Origin: Abelmoschus esculentus
Taxonomy: Eukaryota; Streptophyta; Magnoliopsida; Malvales; Malvaceae
DNA: 64,000 nt
NCBI GenBank assembly: GCA_035048815.1
Contig: JAUCBN010000035.1
Coordinates: 11,854,501 to 11,918,500, forward strand
Reading direction: 5' to 3'
Shown here: piece after piece, positions 34,590 to 47,495 of the stretch
Layout of the letters: each line of letters opens with the position of its first letter
Numbering within the stretch: the first letter of the stretch is position 1
Notes under the pieces: generated by a model
Told to the model about the DNA's origin: nothing
Seen by the model: the letters and a program-made list of their open reading frames with translations, nothing else
Database searches by the model: none
Program-made: the position numbers and the translations under genes

Positions 34590-37500
34590 ATGTGGTACCT
34601 TGATAGTGGATGCTCAAGGCATATGACCGGAGACAAGGGATGATTTAAGGAGTTAGAGCTCAAAAAGGGTGGAGTAGTGACATTTGGTGACAACTCCAAA
34701 GGCCAAATTGAGGGTATAGGCTCTATTGGTAATCACTCCTCTATTCTTATTAAAATGTCTTACTTGTTTAATGGTCTTAAGCATAACTTGTTGAGAATTA
34801 GTCAATTATGTGATAAAGGTTTCTATGTTTCTTTTGGTAAAAATGGTTGTAAAATTATTAACATAGAATCCAATAGAACAATGCTCATAGGTCATCGCAT
34901 AGGAAATATTTACATGGTGCATCTAGATGACATAAACATATCTCATGCATGCTTAGTTTCTAGTGATGAAAATGATGCATGGTTATGGCATAGGAAACTT
35001 GGTCATACTAGCATAAGTGTTTTAGAGAAACTTGCCTCCCAAAATCTAGTTAGAGGTTTACCTAAGCTCAAATTTTCTTTGGATAAAATTTGTGATGCAT
35101 GTGCTAAGGGTAAACAAAAGAGAGTTTCTTTTAAGTCCATTAATGATGTTTCAACTAGTAGAGTATTACAATTGATCCATATGGATCTTTTTGGACCTAT
35201 TAGGACTACTAGCTTGGGTGGAAAATCATATGCTTTTGTTATTGTTGATGACTACTCTAGATATACTTGGGTTCTATTTTTAAGTTCTAAAGATGAGGCC
35301 TTAGAAAATTTCATCACATTTTCAAAAATTTCTCAAAATGATCTTGATCAAAAAATTTCTCATATTAGAAGTGATCATGGAACCGAATTTCAAAATTTAG
35401 GTTTTGAAAATTTTTGTAATGAAAATGGTATTAGCCACAATTTTTCGGCTCCTCGCACTCCTCAACAAAATGGGGTAGTTGAGAGGAAAAATATAACTTT
35501 AGAGGAAATGGCTAGAACCATGCTTTGTGAAAATAATTTACCTAAGTATTTTTGGGCGGAAGCCACAAACACTTCTTGTTACATCATAAATCGAGTAATG
35601 ATTAGGCCTCTTTTAAAGAAAACTCCTTATGAGATTTTAAAGTCTAAAAAGCCTAACATTAACAATGGAAAAGACAATTTAGGTAAATTTGATGCAAAAA
35701 GTGATGAAGCTATTTTCCTTGGTATTCTTTAAATTCTAAGGCTTATAGAGTTTTCAACAAAAGAACCTTAGTTATAGAGGAATCTATACATGTGGTTTTC
35801 GATGATAACCTCCTTCCTAGGAAGGATTCTTGTGATGATGATGATGTAGGAATCATTGAAACCATTGATGATGGACAAGCATCAAAGGTGGATGGGATTC
35901 CAAGCAATGAGGAAGCACAAGATCCTCCAATAGAAGCTTTGGGAAATGTAAAGCTTGAAGAAAGGGAAGTGAGCTACCCAAGGGAGTTCAACTATGTCAA
36001 AAGTGGTGAAATCTTGGGTGATCCATCCAAGGGGGTAACTACTCGTTCTTCTCTTAGATTAATGAATCATATTACTTTTATCTCATGCATAGAGCCTAAA
36101 AATATCAAAGAATCATTAAGTGATGATTATTGGATTTTAGCTATGCAAGAGGAATTAAATCAATTTGAGAGAAGTAATGTATGGACATTAGTTGATAGGC
36201 CTAGTAATAAGTCTACTATAGGAACTAAATGGGTCTTTAGAAACAAACTAGATGAGAGTGGTAACATTGTAAGAAATAAAGCTAGATTAGTAGCTCAAGG
36301 TTACACTCAAGAGGAGGGAATAGATTTCAATGAAATCTATGCACCCGTAGCTAGAATGGAAGCCATTAGGATGCTACATGCATTTGCATGTTATCATGAT
36401 TTCAAGCTTTTTCAAATGGATGTCAAAAGTGCTTTCTTAAATGGTTTTATAAATGAAGAAGTGTATGTTGAACAACCACCGGGTTTTGAAGACTCAAAAT
36501 TTCCAAACCATGTTTTTAAATTAACAAAAGCTTTATACGGTTTGAAACAAGCTCCAAGAGCTTGGTATGAAAGGCTTTCAACCTTTCTAATTGAAAAAGG
36601 TTTTGAAAAAGGGAAGGTGGACACTAAACTTTTTATAAAAAGGTTTAAAAATGATATCTTAGTAGTTCAAATTTATGTTGATGATATTATTTTTGGATCT
36701 ACTAATGAATGTTATTGTCAAGAATTTTCTAAGCTAATGCAAGGTGAATTCGAGATGAGCATGATGGGGGAGCTCTCATTCTTCTTGGGACTCCAAATCA
36801 AGCAAAGGAAGGATGACACCTTCATCAATCAAGCAAAATACATCAAGGATATGCTCAAAAGTTTGGCTTGGAAAATATGAAACCTCAAGCCACACCAATG
36901 AGCTCATCTACTAAGCTTGACAAGGATGAAGGAGGTAAGTGTGTTGATTCTAAATTATATAGATCAATGATAGGTTCTTTGCTTTACCTTACCGCAAGTA
37001 GACCGGATATTATGTTTAGTGTTTGCTTGTGTGCTAGGTTCCAAGCTAGTCCTAGAGAATCACACCTTATAGCCATTAAGAGAATTTTTAGGTACCTTAG
37101 AGATACACCTTGTTTAGGTCTTTGGTATCCTAAAGCTTCTTCCTTTGATCTTCATGCCTATTCGGATGCGGATTAGGGAGGTTGTAAGATAGATAGGAAA
37201 AGTACTTCCGGAACTTGTCAATTTCTAGGTAGTATGCTCATATCTTGGTTCTCTAAGAAACAAAATAGTGTAGCTCTATCTACCACCGAGGCGGAGTACA
37301 TATTCCTAGGAAGTTGTTGTGCACAAGTGTTGTGGATGAAGCAACAACTCTTAGATTATGGCATTAAGGTAGACACCATACCTCTTAAGTGTGATAATAC
37401 TAGTGCCATATGTCTTACCAAAAACCCCATTCAACACTCTAGAACCAAACAAATAGAAATTAGACACCATTTCATTAGAGATCATGTGTCTAAAAATGAT

Positions 37501-37613
37501 GTTGCTTTAGAGTTTGTTGACACCTTAAATCAATTAGCGGACATATTTACTAAACCTTTGGATAAGGAGCGTTTTTGGACCCTTAGGAGAGAGTTAGGTC
37601 TAACTAGCCTATC
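34590..37613 (+). pseudogene. pol: Sirevirus pol, copy 2, truncated at its last codons
   Basis: Protease DSG is present, with TGA at 34641 soon after (following GDKG). A lost base near 34752 and a gained base near 34768 (ILIKMSYLFNG against ILIENVLLVNG in copy 1) compensate each other. The integrase core is intact across the site where copy 1 is shifted. A 39-bp in-frame deletion near 35660 removes the block SYFHIFGCKCFVL, then a lost base near 35726 breaks the frame. RT motifs including YVDD are present, another base is lost near 36857, and RNase H has the TAG after SDAD (37174) shared with copy 1. The frame runs three codons into satellite after GLTSLS. Confidence 0.9.
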
Positions 37614-40600
37614 TGTATAATTTTGTTCAAAACCCCATAATTAAATATTTAAACTCATAAAATTTGATTTAATAACATTTGTTTGTCATTTTGTTGGGAT
37701 TAAAACGTGCATGTCTAAATGGGCTTTATAGAGATTCCGTTCTAATTGTAACCGAGTAAAATTCTGAAAATTTCATATTAATCAGAATAATTTTGTTCAA
37801 AAGCTAATAATTAAATATTCGAAATCATAAAATTTAATTTTAATAAAATTTGGTTATCGTTTTTAATGCGATAGAAACGTGTATGTCTAAATGGGCATTA
37901 TAGCGTTTCCGTTCGAATTTTAACCGAGTAAAAAGCTGAAAATTTGAGATTAATCTGTATAATGTTGTTCACAAGCCTATAATTAACTATTTAAACTCAT
38001 AAAATTTAATTTAACAACATTTGGTTGTCGTTTTGATACGATTAATACGAGCATATCTAGATGTGCTCTATAGAGAATTCGTTCGAATTTTAACTGAGTA
38101 AAGACCTTAAAGTTTGAGATTAATCTGTATACTTTTGTTCAAAAGCCCATAATTAACTATTTAAACTCATAAAATTTGATTTAACAACATTTGGTTGTCG
38201 TTTTGTTGAGATTAAAACGTGCATGTCTAAATGGGCTTTATAAGGATTCCGTTCTAATTTTAACCGAGTAAAATTCTGAAAATTTCAAATTAATCTGTAT
38301 AATTTTGTTCAAAATCTAATAATTAAATATTTGGAATCATAAAATTTAATTTTAATAAGATTTAGTTGTCGTTTTGATGCGATTGAAACGTGCATGTCTA
38401 AATGGGCTTTATAGAAATTTCGTTCGAATTTTAACCGAGTAAAAAGCTGAAAATTTGAGATAAATCTGTATAATTTTGTTCACAAGCCTATAATTAACTA
38501 TTTGAAATCATAAAATTTAATTTAATAACATTTGGTTGTCGTTTTGATGCGATTAAAACGAGCATGTCTAAATGTGCTCTATAGAGAATCCGTTCGAATT
38601 TTAACCGAGTAAAAACCTTAAAATTTGAGATTAATCAGTATAATTTTGTTCAAAAGCCCATAATTAAATATTTAAACTTATAAAATTTTATTTAATAACA
38701 TTTGTTTGTCGTTTTGTTGGGATTAAAAGGTGCATGTCTAAATGAGCTTTATAGAGATTCAGTTCTAATTATAACCGAGTAAAATTCTGAAAATTTCAGA
38801 TCAATCTGTATAATTTTTTTCAAAAACTAATAATTAAATATTTGAAATCATAAAATTTGATTTTAATAAAATTTTATTATCGTTTTGATGCGGTTAAAAC
38901 GTGTATGTCTAAATGGGCTTTATAGAGATTCCGTTCGAATTTTATCCGAGTAAAAAGCTAAAAATTTGAGATTAATCTGTATAATTTTGTTTAAAAGCCT
39001 ATAATTAACTATTTGAACTCATAAAATTTAATTTAATAAGATTCAGTTTTCGTTTTGATGCGATTAATACGAGCATATCTAAATGTGCTCCATAGAGAAT
39101 CCGTTCGAATTTTAACCGAGTAAAAATCTTAAAATTTGAGATTAATCTGTATAATTTTGTTCAAAACCCCATAATTAAATGTTTATACTCATAAAATTTG
39201 ATTTAATAACATTTGTGCATCGTTTTGTTGGGATTAAAACGTGCATGTCTAAATGGGATTTATAGAGATTCCGTTCTAATTGTAACCGAGTAAAATTCTA
39301 AAAATTTCAGATTAATCAGTATAATTTTGTTCAAAAGCTAATAATTAAATATTCGGAATCATAAAATTTAATTTTAATAAAATTTGGTTGTCGTTATGAT
39401 GCGATTGAAACGTGCATGTCTAAATGGGCATTATAGAAATTCCGTTGGAATTTTGACCGTGTAAAAAGCTAAAAATTTGAGATAAATCTGTATAATTTTG
39501 TTCACAAGCCTATAATTAACTATTTGAACTCATAAAATTTAATTTAATAACATTTGGTTTTTGTTTTGATGCGATTAAAACGTGCTTGTCTAAATGGGCT
39601 TTATAGAGATTCCGTTCGAATTTTAACCGAGTAAAAAGCTGAAAATTTGAGATTAATCTGTACAATTTTGTTCACAAGCCTAAAATTAACTATTTAAACT
39701 CATAAAATTTAATTTAACAACATTTGGTTGACGTTTTGATGCGATTAATACGAGTATGTCTAAATGTGCTCTATAGAGAATCCGTTCGAATTTTAACCGA
39801 GTAAAAACCTTAAAATTTGAGATTAATCTGTATAATTTTGTTCAAAAGCCCATTATTAAATATTTAAACTCATAAAATTTGATTTAATAACATTTTTTTG
39901 TCGTTTTGTTGGGATTAAAACGTGTTTGTCTAAATGGGCGTTATAGAGATTCCGTTCTAATTATAACCGAGTAAAATTCTGAAAATTTTAGATTAATCTG
40001 TATAATTTTGTTCAAAAGCCTATAATTAACTATTTGAACTCATAAAATTTAATATAATAACATTTGGTTGTCGTTTTGGTGGGATTAATACGAGCATGTC
40101 TAAATGTGCTCTATAGAGAATCCGTTTGAATTTTAACCGAGTAAAAACCTTAAAATTTGAGATTAATCTATATAATTTTGTTCAAAAACCCGTAATTAAA
40201 TATTTAAACTCATAAAATTTGATTTAATAACATTTGGTTATCGTTTTGTTGGGATTAAAACGTGCATGTCTAAATGGGCTTGATAGAGATTATGTTCTTA
40301 TTTTAACCAAGTAAAATTTTGAAAATTTCCGATTAATCTGTATAATTTTGTTCAAAAGCTAATAATTAAATATTTGAAATCATAAAATTTGATTTTAAAA
40401 AAATTTGGTTGTCGTTTTGATGCGATTAAAAGGGGCATGTCTAAATGTGCTTTACAGAGATTCCGTTCGAATTTTAACTGTGTAAAAAGCTGAAAAATTG
40501 AGATTAATCTGTATAATTTTGTTCAGAAGCCTGTAATTAACTATTTGAACTCATAAAATTTAATTTAATAACATTTGGTTGTCGTTTTGATACGATTAAA

Positions 40601-43600
40601 ACGTGCATATCTAAATATGTCCTATAGAGAATCCGTTCGAGATTTAACCGAGTAAAAACCTTAAAATATGAGATTAATTTGTATAATTTTGTTCAAAAGT
40701 CCATAATTAAATATTTAAACTCATAAAATTTGATTTAAGAACATTTGGTTGTCGTTTTGTTGGGATTAAAATGTGCATATCTAAATAGGCATTATAGAGA
40801 TTCCGTTCTAATTTTAACCGAGTAGAATTCTGAAAATTTGAGATTAATCTGTATAATTTTGTAAAAAAGCTAATAATTACTTATTTGAAATCATAAAATT
40901 TGATTTTAATAAAATTATGTTGTCGTTTTGATGCGATTAAAAGGGGCATGTCTAAATGTGCTTTACAGAGATTCCGTTCGAATTTTAACCGAGTAAAAAG
41001 CTAAAAAATTGAGATTAATCTGTATAATTTTGTTCAAAGGCCTATAATTAACTATTTGAACCCATAAAATTTAATTTAATAACATTTTGTTGTCGTTTTG
41101 ATGCAATTAATACGAGCATATCTAAATATGCTCTATAGAAAATCCGTTCGAGATTTAACCGAATAAAAACCTTAAAATTTGAGATTAATCTGTATAATTA
41201 TGTTCAAAAGCCCATAATTAAATATTTAAACTCATAAAATTTGATTTAATAATATTTGGTTGTCGTTTTGTTGGGATTAAAACGTGCATATCTAAATGGG
41301 CTTTATAGAGATTCCGTTCTAATTTTAATCGAGTAAAATTCTAAAAATTTTAGATTAACCTTTGTAATTTTGTTCAAAAGCTAATAATTAAATATTTGAA
41401 ATCATAAAATTTGATTTTAATAAAATTTGGTTATCGTTTTGATGCGATTAAAATGTGCATGTCTAAATGGGCTTTATAGAGTTTCCGTTCAAATTTTAAC
41501 CGAGTAAAAAGCTGAAAATTTGAAATTAATCTGTATAATTTTGTTCACAAGCCTATAATTAACTATTTGAACTCATAAAATTTAATTTAAAAACATTTGG
41601 TTGTCGTTTTGATGCGATTAATACGACCGTGTCTAAATATGCTCTATAGAGAATCCGTTCGAATTTTAACCAAGTAAAAACCTTAAAATTTGAGATTAAT
41701 CTGTATAATTATGTTCAAAAGCCCATAATTAAATATTTTAACTCATAAAATTTGATTTAATAATATTTGGTTGTCGTTTTGTTGGGATTAAAACGTGCAT
41801 GTCAACATGGGCTTTATAGAGATTCCGTTCTAATTTTAATCGAGTAAAATTCTGAAAATTTTAGATTAACCTTTATAATTTTGTTCGTAAGCTAATAATT
41901 AAATATTTGAAATCATAAAATTTGATTTTAATAAAATTTGGTTATCGTTTTGATGCGATTAAAACGTGCATGTCTAAATGGGCTTTATAGAGTTTCCGTT
42001 CAAATTTTAACCGAGTAAAAAGCTAAAAATTTGAGATTAATCTGTATAATTTTGTTCACAAGCCTATAATTAACTATTTGAACTCATAAAATTTAATTTA
42101 AAAACATTTGGTTGTCGTTTTGATGCGATTAATACGACCGTGTCTAAATATGCTCTATAGAGAATCCGTTCGAATTTTAACCAAGTAAAAACCTTAAAAT
42201 TTGAGATTAATCTGTATAATTTTGTTCAAAATCCCATAATTAAATATTTAACCTCATAAAATTTGATTTAATAACATTTGGTTGTCATTTTGTTGGGATT
42301 AAAATGTGCATGTCTAAATGGGCTTTATAGAGATTCTGTTCAAATTTTAACCGAGTAAAGAGCTGAAAATTTGAGATTAATCTGTATAATTTTGTTCAAA
42401 AGCCTATAATTAACTATTTGAACTCATAAAATTTAATTTAATAACATTTGGTTATCGTTTTGATGCGAATTATATGGGCATGTCTAAATGTGCTCTATAG
42501 AGAATCCGTTCGAATTTTAACCGAGTAAAAACCTTAAAATTTTAGATTAATCTGTATAATTTTATTCAAAAGCCCATAATTATATATTTAAACTCATAAA
42601 ATTTGATTTAATAACATATGGTTATCGTTTTGTTGGGATTAAAACGTGCATGTCTAAATGGGCTTGATAGAGATTCTGTTCTAATTTTAACCGAGTAAAA
42701 TTCTGAAAATTTCCGATTAATCTGTATAATTTTGTTCAAAAGCTAATAATTAAATATTCGAAATCATAAAATTTGATTTTAAAAAAATTTGGTTGTCGTT
42801 TTGATGCGATTAAAAGGGGCGTGTCTAAATGTGCTTTACAGAGATTCTGTTCGAATTTTAACTGAGTAAAAAGCTGAAAAATTGAGATTAATCTGTATAA
42901 TTTTGTTCAGAAGCCTATAATTAACTATTTGAACTCATAAAATTTAATTTAATAACATTTTGTTGTAGTTTTGATGCAATTAATACGAGCATATCTAAAT
43001 ATGCTCTATAGAGAATCCGTTCGAGATTTAACCGAGTAAAAACCTTAAAATTTGAGATTAATCTGTATAATTATGTTCAAAAGCCCGTAATTAAATATTT
43101 AAACTCATAAAATTTGATTTAATAATATTTGGTTGTCGTTTTGTTGGGATTAAAACGTGCATGTCTAAATGGGCTTTATAGAGATTCCGTTCTAATTTTA
43201 ACTGAGTAAAATTCTGAAAATTTCAGATTAATCTGTATAATTTTATTCAAAAGCTAATAATTAAAAATTTGAAATCATAAAATTTGATTTTAATAAAATT
43301 TGGTTATCGTTTTGATGCCATTAAAACGTACATGTCTAAATGGGCTTTATATAGATTTCGTTCGAATTTTAACCGAGTAAAACGCTGAAAATTTGAGATT
43401 AATCTGTATAATTTTGTTCACAAGCCTATAAATAACTATTTGAACTCATAAAATTTAATTTAAAAACATTTGGTTGTCGTTTTGATGCGATTAATACGAC
43501 CGTGTCTAAATATGCTCTATAGAGAATCCGTTCGAATTTTAACCAAGTAAAAACCTTAAAATTTGAGATTAATCTGTATAATTTTGTTCAAAATCCCATA

Positions 43601-44685
43601 ATTAAATATTTAACCTCATAAAATTTGATTTAATAACATTTGGTTGTCATTTTGTTGGGATTAAAACGTGCATGTCTAAATGGGCTTTATAAAGATTCTG
43701 TTCAAATTTTAACCGAGAAAAAAGCAGAAAATTTGAGATTAATCTGTATAATTTTGTTCAAAAGCCTATAATTAACTATTTGAACTCATAAAATTTAATT
43801 TAATAACATTTGGTTATCGTTTTGATGCGAATTATACGAGCATGTCTAAATGTGCTCTATAGAGAATCCGTTCGAATTTTAACCGAGTAAAAACCTTAAA
43901 ATTTGAGATTAATCTGTATAATTTTGTTCAAAAGCCCATAATTATATATTTAAACTCATAAAATTTGATTTAATAATATATGGTTATCATTTTGTTGGGA
44001 TTAAAACGTGCATGTCTAAATGGGCTTGATAGAGATTTTGTTCTAATTTTAACCGAGTAAAATTATGAAAATTTCCGATTAATCTGTATAATTTTGTTCA
44101 AAAGCTAATAATTAAATATTCGAAATCATAAAATTTAATTTTAATAAAATTTGGTTATCGTTTTTAATGCGATAGAAACGTGTATGTCTAAATGGGCATT
44201 ATAGCGTTTCCGTTCGAATTTTAACCGAGTAAAAAGCTGAAAAATTGAGATTAATCTGTATAATTTTGTTCAGAAGCCTATAATTAACTATTTGAACTCA
44301 TAAAATTTAATTTAATAACATTTGGTTGTCGTTTTGATATGATTAAAACGTGCATATCTAAATATGCTCTATAGAGAATCCGTTCGAGATTTAAACGAGT
44401 AAAAACCTTAAAATTTGAGATTAATTTGTATAATTTTGTTCAAAAGTCCATAATTAAATATTTAAAATCATAAAATTTGATTTAAGAACATTTTGTTTTC
44501 GTTTTGTTGGGACTAAAATGTGCATATCTAGATAGGCATTATAGAGATTCCGTTCTAATTTTAACCGAGTAAAATTTTGAAAATTTTAGATTAATCTGTA
44601 TAATTTTGTAAAAAAGCTAATAATTAATTATCTGAAATCATAAAATTTGATTTTAATGAAATTTTGTTGTTGTTTTGATGCGATT

Positions 44686-47495
44686 AAAAGGGGCATGTCT
44701 AAATGTGCTTTACAGAGATTCCGTTCGAATTTTAACCGAGTAAAAAGCTGAAAAATTGAGATTAATCTGTATAATTTTGTTCAGAAGCCTATAATTAACT
44801 ATTTGAACTCATAAAATTTAATTTAATAACATTTTGTTGTAGTTTTGATGCAATTAATACGAGCATATCTAAATATGCTCTATAGAGAATCCGTTCGAGA
44901 TTTAACCGAGTAAAAACCTTAAAATTTGAGATTAATCTGTATAATTATGTTCAAAAGCCCGTAATTAAATATTTAAACTCATAAAATTTGATTTAATAAT
45001 ATTTGGTTGTCGTTTTGTTGGGATTAAAACGTGCATGTCTAAATGGGCTTTATAGAGATTCCGTTCTAATTTTAACTGAGTAAAATTCTGAAAATTTCAG
45101 ATTAATCTGTATAATTTTATTCAAAAGCTAATAATTAAAAATTTGAAATCATAAAATTTGATTTTAATAAAATTTGGTTATCGTTTTGATGCCATTAAAA
45201 CGTGCATGTCTAAATGGGCTTTATAGAGATTCCGTTCGAATTTTATCCGAGTAAAAAGCTGAAAATTTGAGATTAATTTGTATAATTTTGTTCCCAAGCC
45301 AATAATTAACTATTTGAACTCATAAAATTTAATTTAATAACATTTGGTTGTCGTTTTGATGCGATTAATACAAGCATGTCTAAATGTGCTCTATAGAGAA
45401 TCCAGTCGAATTTTAACGGAGTAAAACCCTTAAAATTTGAGATTAATCTGTATAATTTTGTTCAAAAGCCCATAATTAAATATTTAAACTCATAAAATTT
45501 GATTTAATAACATTTGGTTGTCGTTTTGTTGGGATTAAAACGTGCATGTCAACATAGGCTTTATAGAGATTCCGTTCTAATTTTAATCGAGTAAAATTCT
45601 GAAAATTTCAGATTAATCTTTATAATTTTGTTCAAAAGCTAATAATTAAATATTTGAAATCATAAAATTTGATTTTAATAAAATTTGGTTGTCGTTTTGA
45701 TGCGATTAAAAGGGGCATGTCTAAATGTGCTTTACAGAGATTCCGTTCGAATTTTAACCGAGTAAAAAGCTGAAAAATTGAGATTAATCTGTATAATTTT
45801 GTTCAGAAGCCTATAATTAACTATTTGAACTCATAAAATTTAATTTAATAACATTGTGTTGTAGTTTTGATGCAATTAATACGAGCATATCTAAATATGC
45901 TCTATAGAGAATCCGTTCGAGATTTAACCGAGTAAAAACCTTAAAATTTGAGATTAATCTGTATAATTATGTTCAAAAGCCCGTAATTAAATATTTAAAC
46001 TCATAAAATTTGATTTAATAATATTTGGTTGTCGTTTTGTTGGGATTAAAACGTGCATGTCTAAATGGGCTTTATAGAGATTCCGTTCTAATTTTAACTG
46101 AGTAAAATTCTGAAAATTTCAGATTAATCTGTATAATTTTGTAAAAAAGCTAATAATTAATTATCTGAAATCATAAAATTTGATTTTAATGAAATTTTGT
46201 TGTTGTTTTGATGCGATTAAAAGGGGCATGTCTAAATGTGCTTTAGAGAGATTCCGTTCGAATTTTATCCGAGTAAAAAGCTGAAAATTTGAGATTAATT
46301 TGTATAATTTTGTTCACAAGCCAATAATTAACTATTTGAACTCATAAAATTTAATTTAATAACATTTGGTTGTCGTTTTGATGCGATTAATACAAGCATG
46401 TCTAAATGTGCTCTATAGAGAATCCAGTCGAATTTTAACGGAGTAAAACCCTTAAAATTTGAGATTAATCTGTATAATTTTGTTCAAAAGCCCATAATTA
46501 AATATTTAAACTCATAAAATTTGATTTAATAACATTTGGTTGTCGTTTTGTTGGGATTAAAACGTGCATGTCAACATAGGCTTTATAGAGATTCCGTTCT
46601 AATTTTAATCGAGTAAAATTCTGAAAATTTCAGATTAATCTTTATAATTTTGTTCAAAAGCTAATAATTAAATATTTGAAATCATAAAATTTGATTTTAA
46701 TAAAATTTGGTTGTCGTTTTGATGCGATTAAAAGGGGCATGTCTAAATGTGCTTTACAGAGATTCCGTTCGAATTTTAACCGAGTAAAAAGCTGAAAAAT
46801 TGAGATTAATCTGTATAATTTTGTTCAGAAGCCTATAATTAACTATTTGAACTCATAAAATTTAATTTAATAACATTGTGTTGTAGTTTTGATGCAATTA
46901 ATACGAGCATATCTAAATATGCTCTATAGAGAATCCGTTCGAGATTTAACCGAGTAAAAACCTTAAAATTTGAGATTAATCTGTATAATTATGTTCAAAA
47001 GCCCGTAATTAAATATTTAAACTCATAAAATTTGATTTAATAATATTTGGTTGTCGTTTTGTTGGGATTAAAACGTGCATGTCTAAATGGGCTTTATAGA
47101 GATTCCGTTCTAATTTTAACTGAGTAAAATTCTGAAAATTTTAGATTAATCTGTATAATTTTGTAAAAAAGCTAATAATTAATTATCTGAAATCATAAAA
47201 TTTGATTTTAATGAAATTTTGTTGTTGTTTTGATGCGATTAAAAGGGGCATGTCTAAATGTGCTTTAGAGAGATTCCGTTCGAATTTTATCCGAGTAAAA
47301 AGCTGAAAATTTGAGATTAATTTGTATAATTTTGTTCACAAGCCAATAATTAACTATTTGAACTCATAAAATTTAATTTAATAACATTTGGTTGTCGTTT
47401 TGATGCGATTAATACAAGCATGTCTAAATGTGCTCTATAGAGAATCCAGTCGAATTTTAACGGAGTAAAACCCTTAAAATTTGAGATTAATCTGT
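44686..47495 (+). repeat. hexameric higher-order repeat, 1022-bp period
   Basis: Marker words recur at exactly 1022 bp: AAAAGGGGC at 44686, 45708 and 46730 (a second series at 46218 and 47240), and TTTTATCCGAG at 45241, 46263 and 47285. The units differ by very few bases where compared; one A monomer differs between the first and later units. Period 1022 equals six monomers, two ABC trimers. About 2.7 copies are present, and similarity ends near 47495. Confidence 0.9.

Larger units (their letters stand above)
32827..37610 (+). mobile_element. second Sirevirus internal region, truncated
   Basis: Starts with the primer site after LTR 2 and repeats gag and pol of the first unit at high identity. 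It stops at ACTAGCCTATCT, the last codons of pol. The TTGACTTG that follows in copy 1 is replaced by satellite GTATAATTTTG. ORF3, polypurine tracts and a third LTR are missing. Confidence 0.93.
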
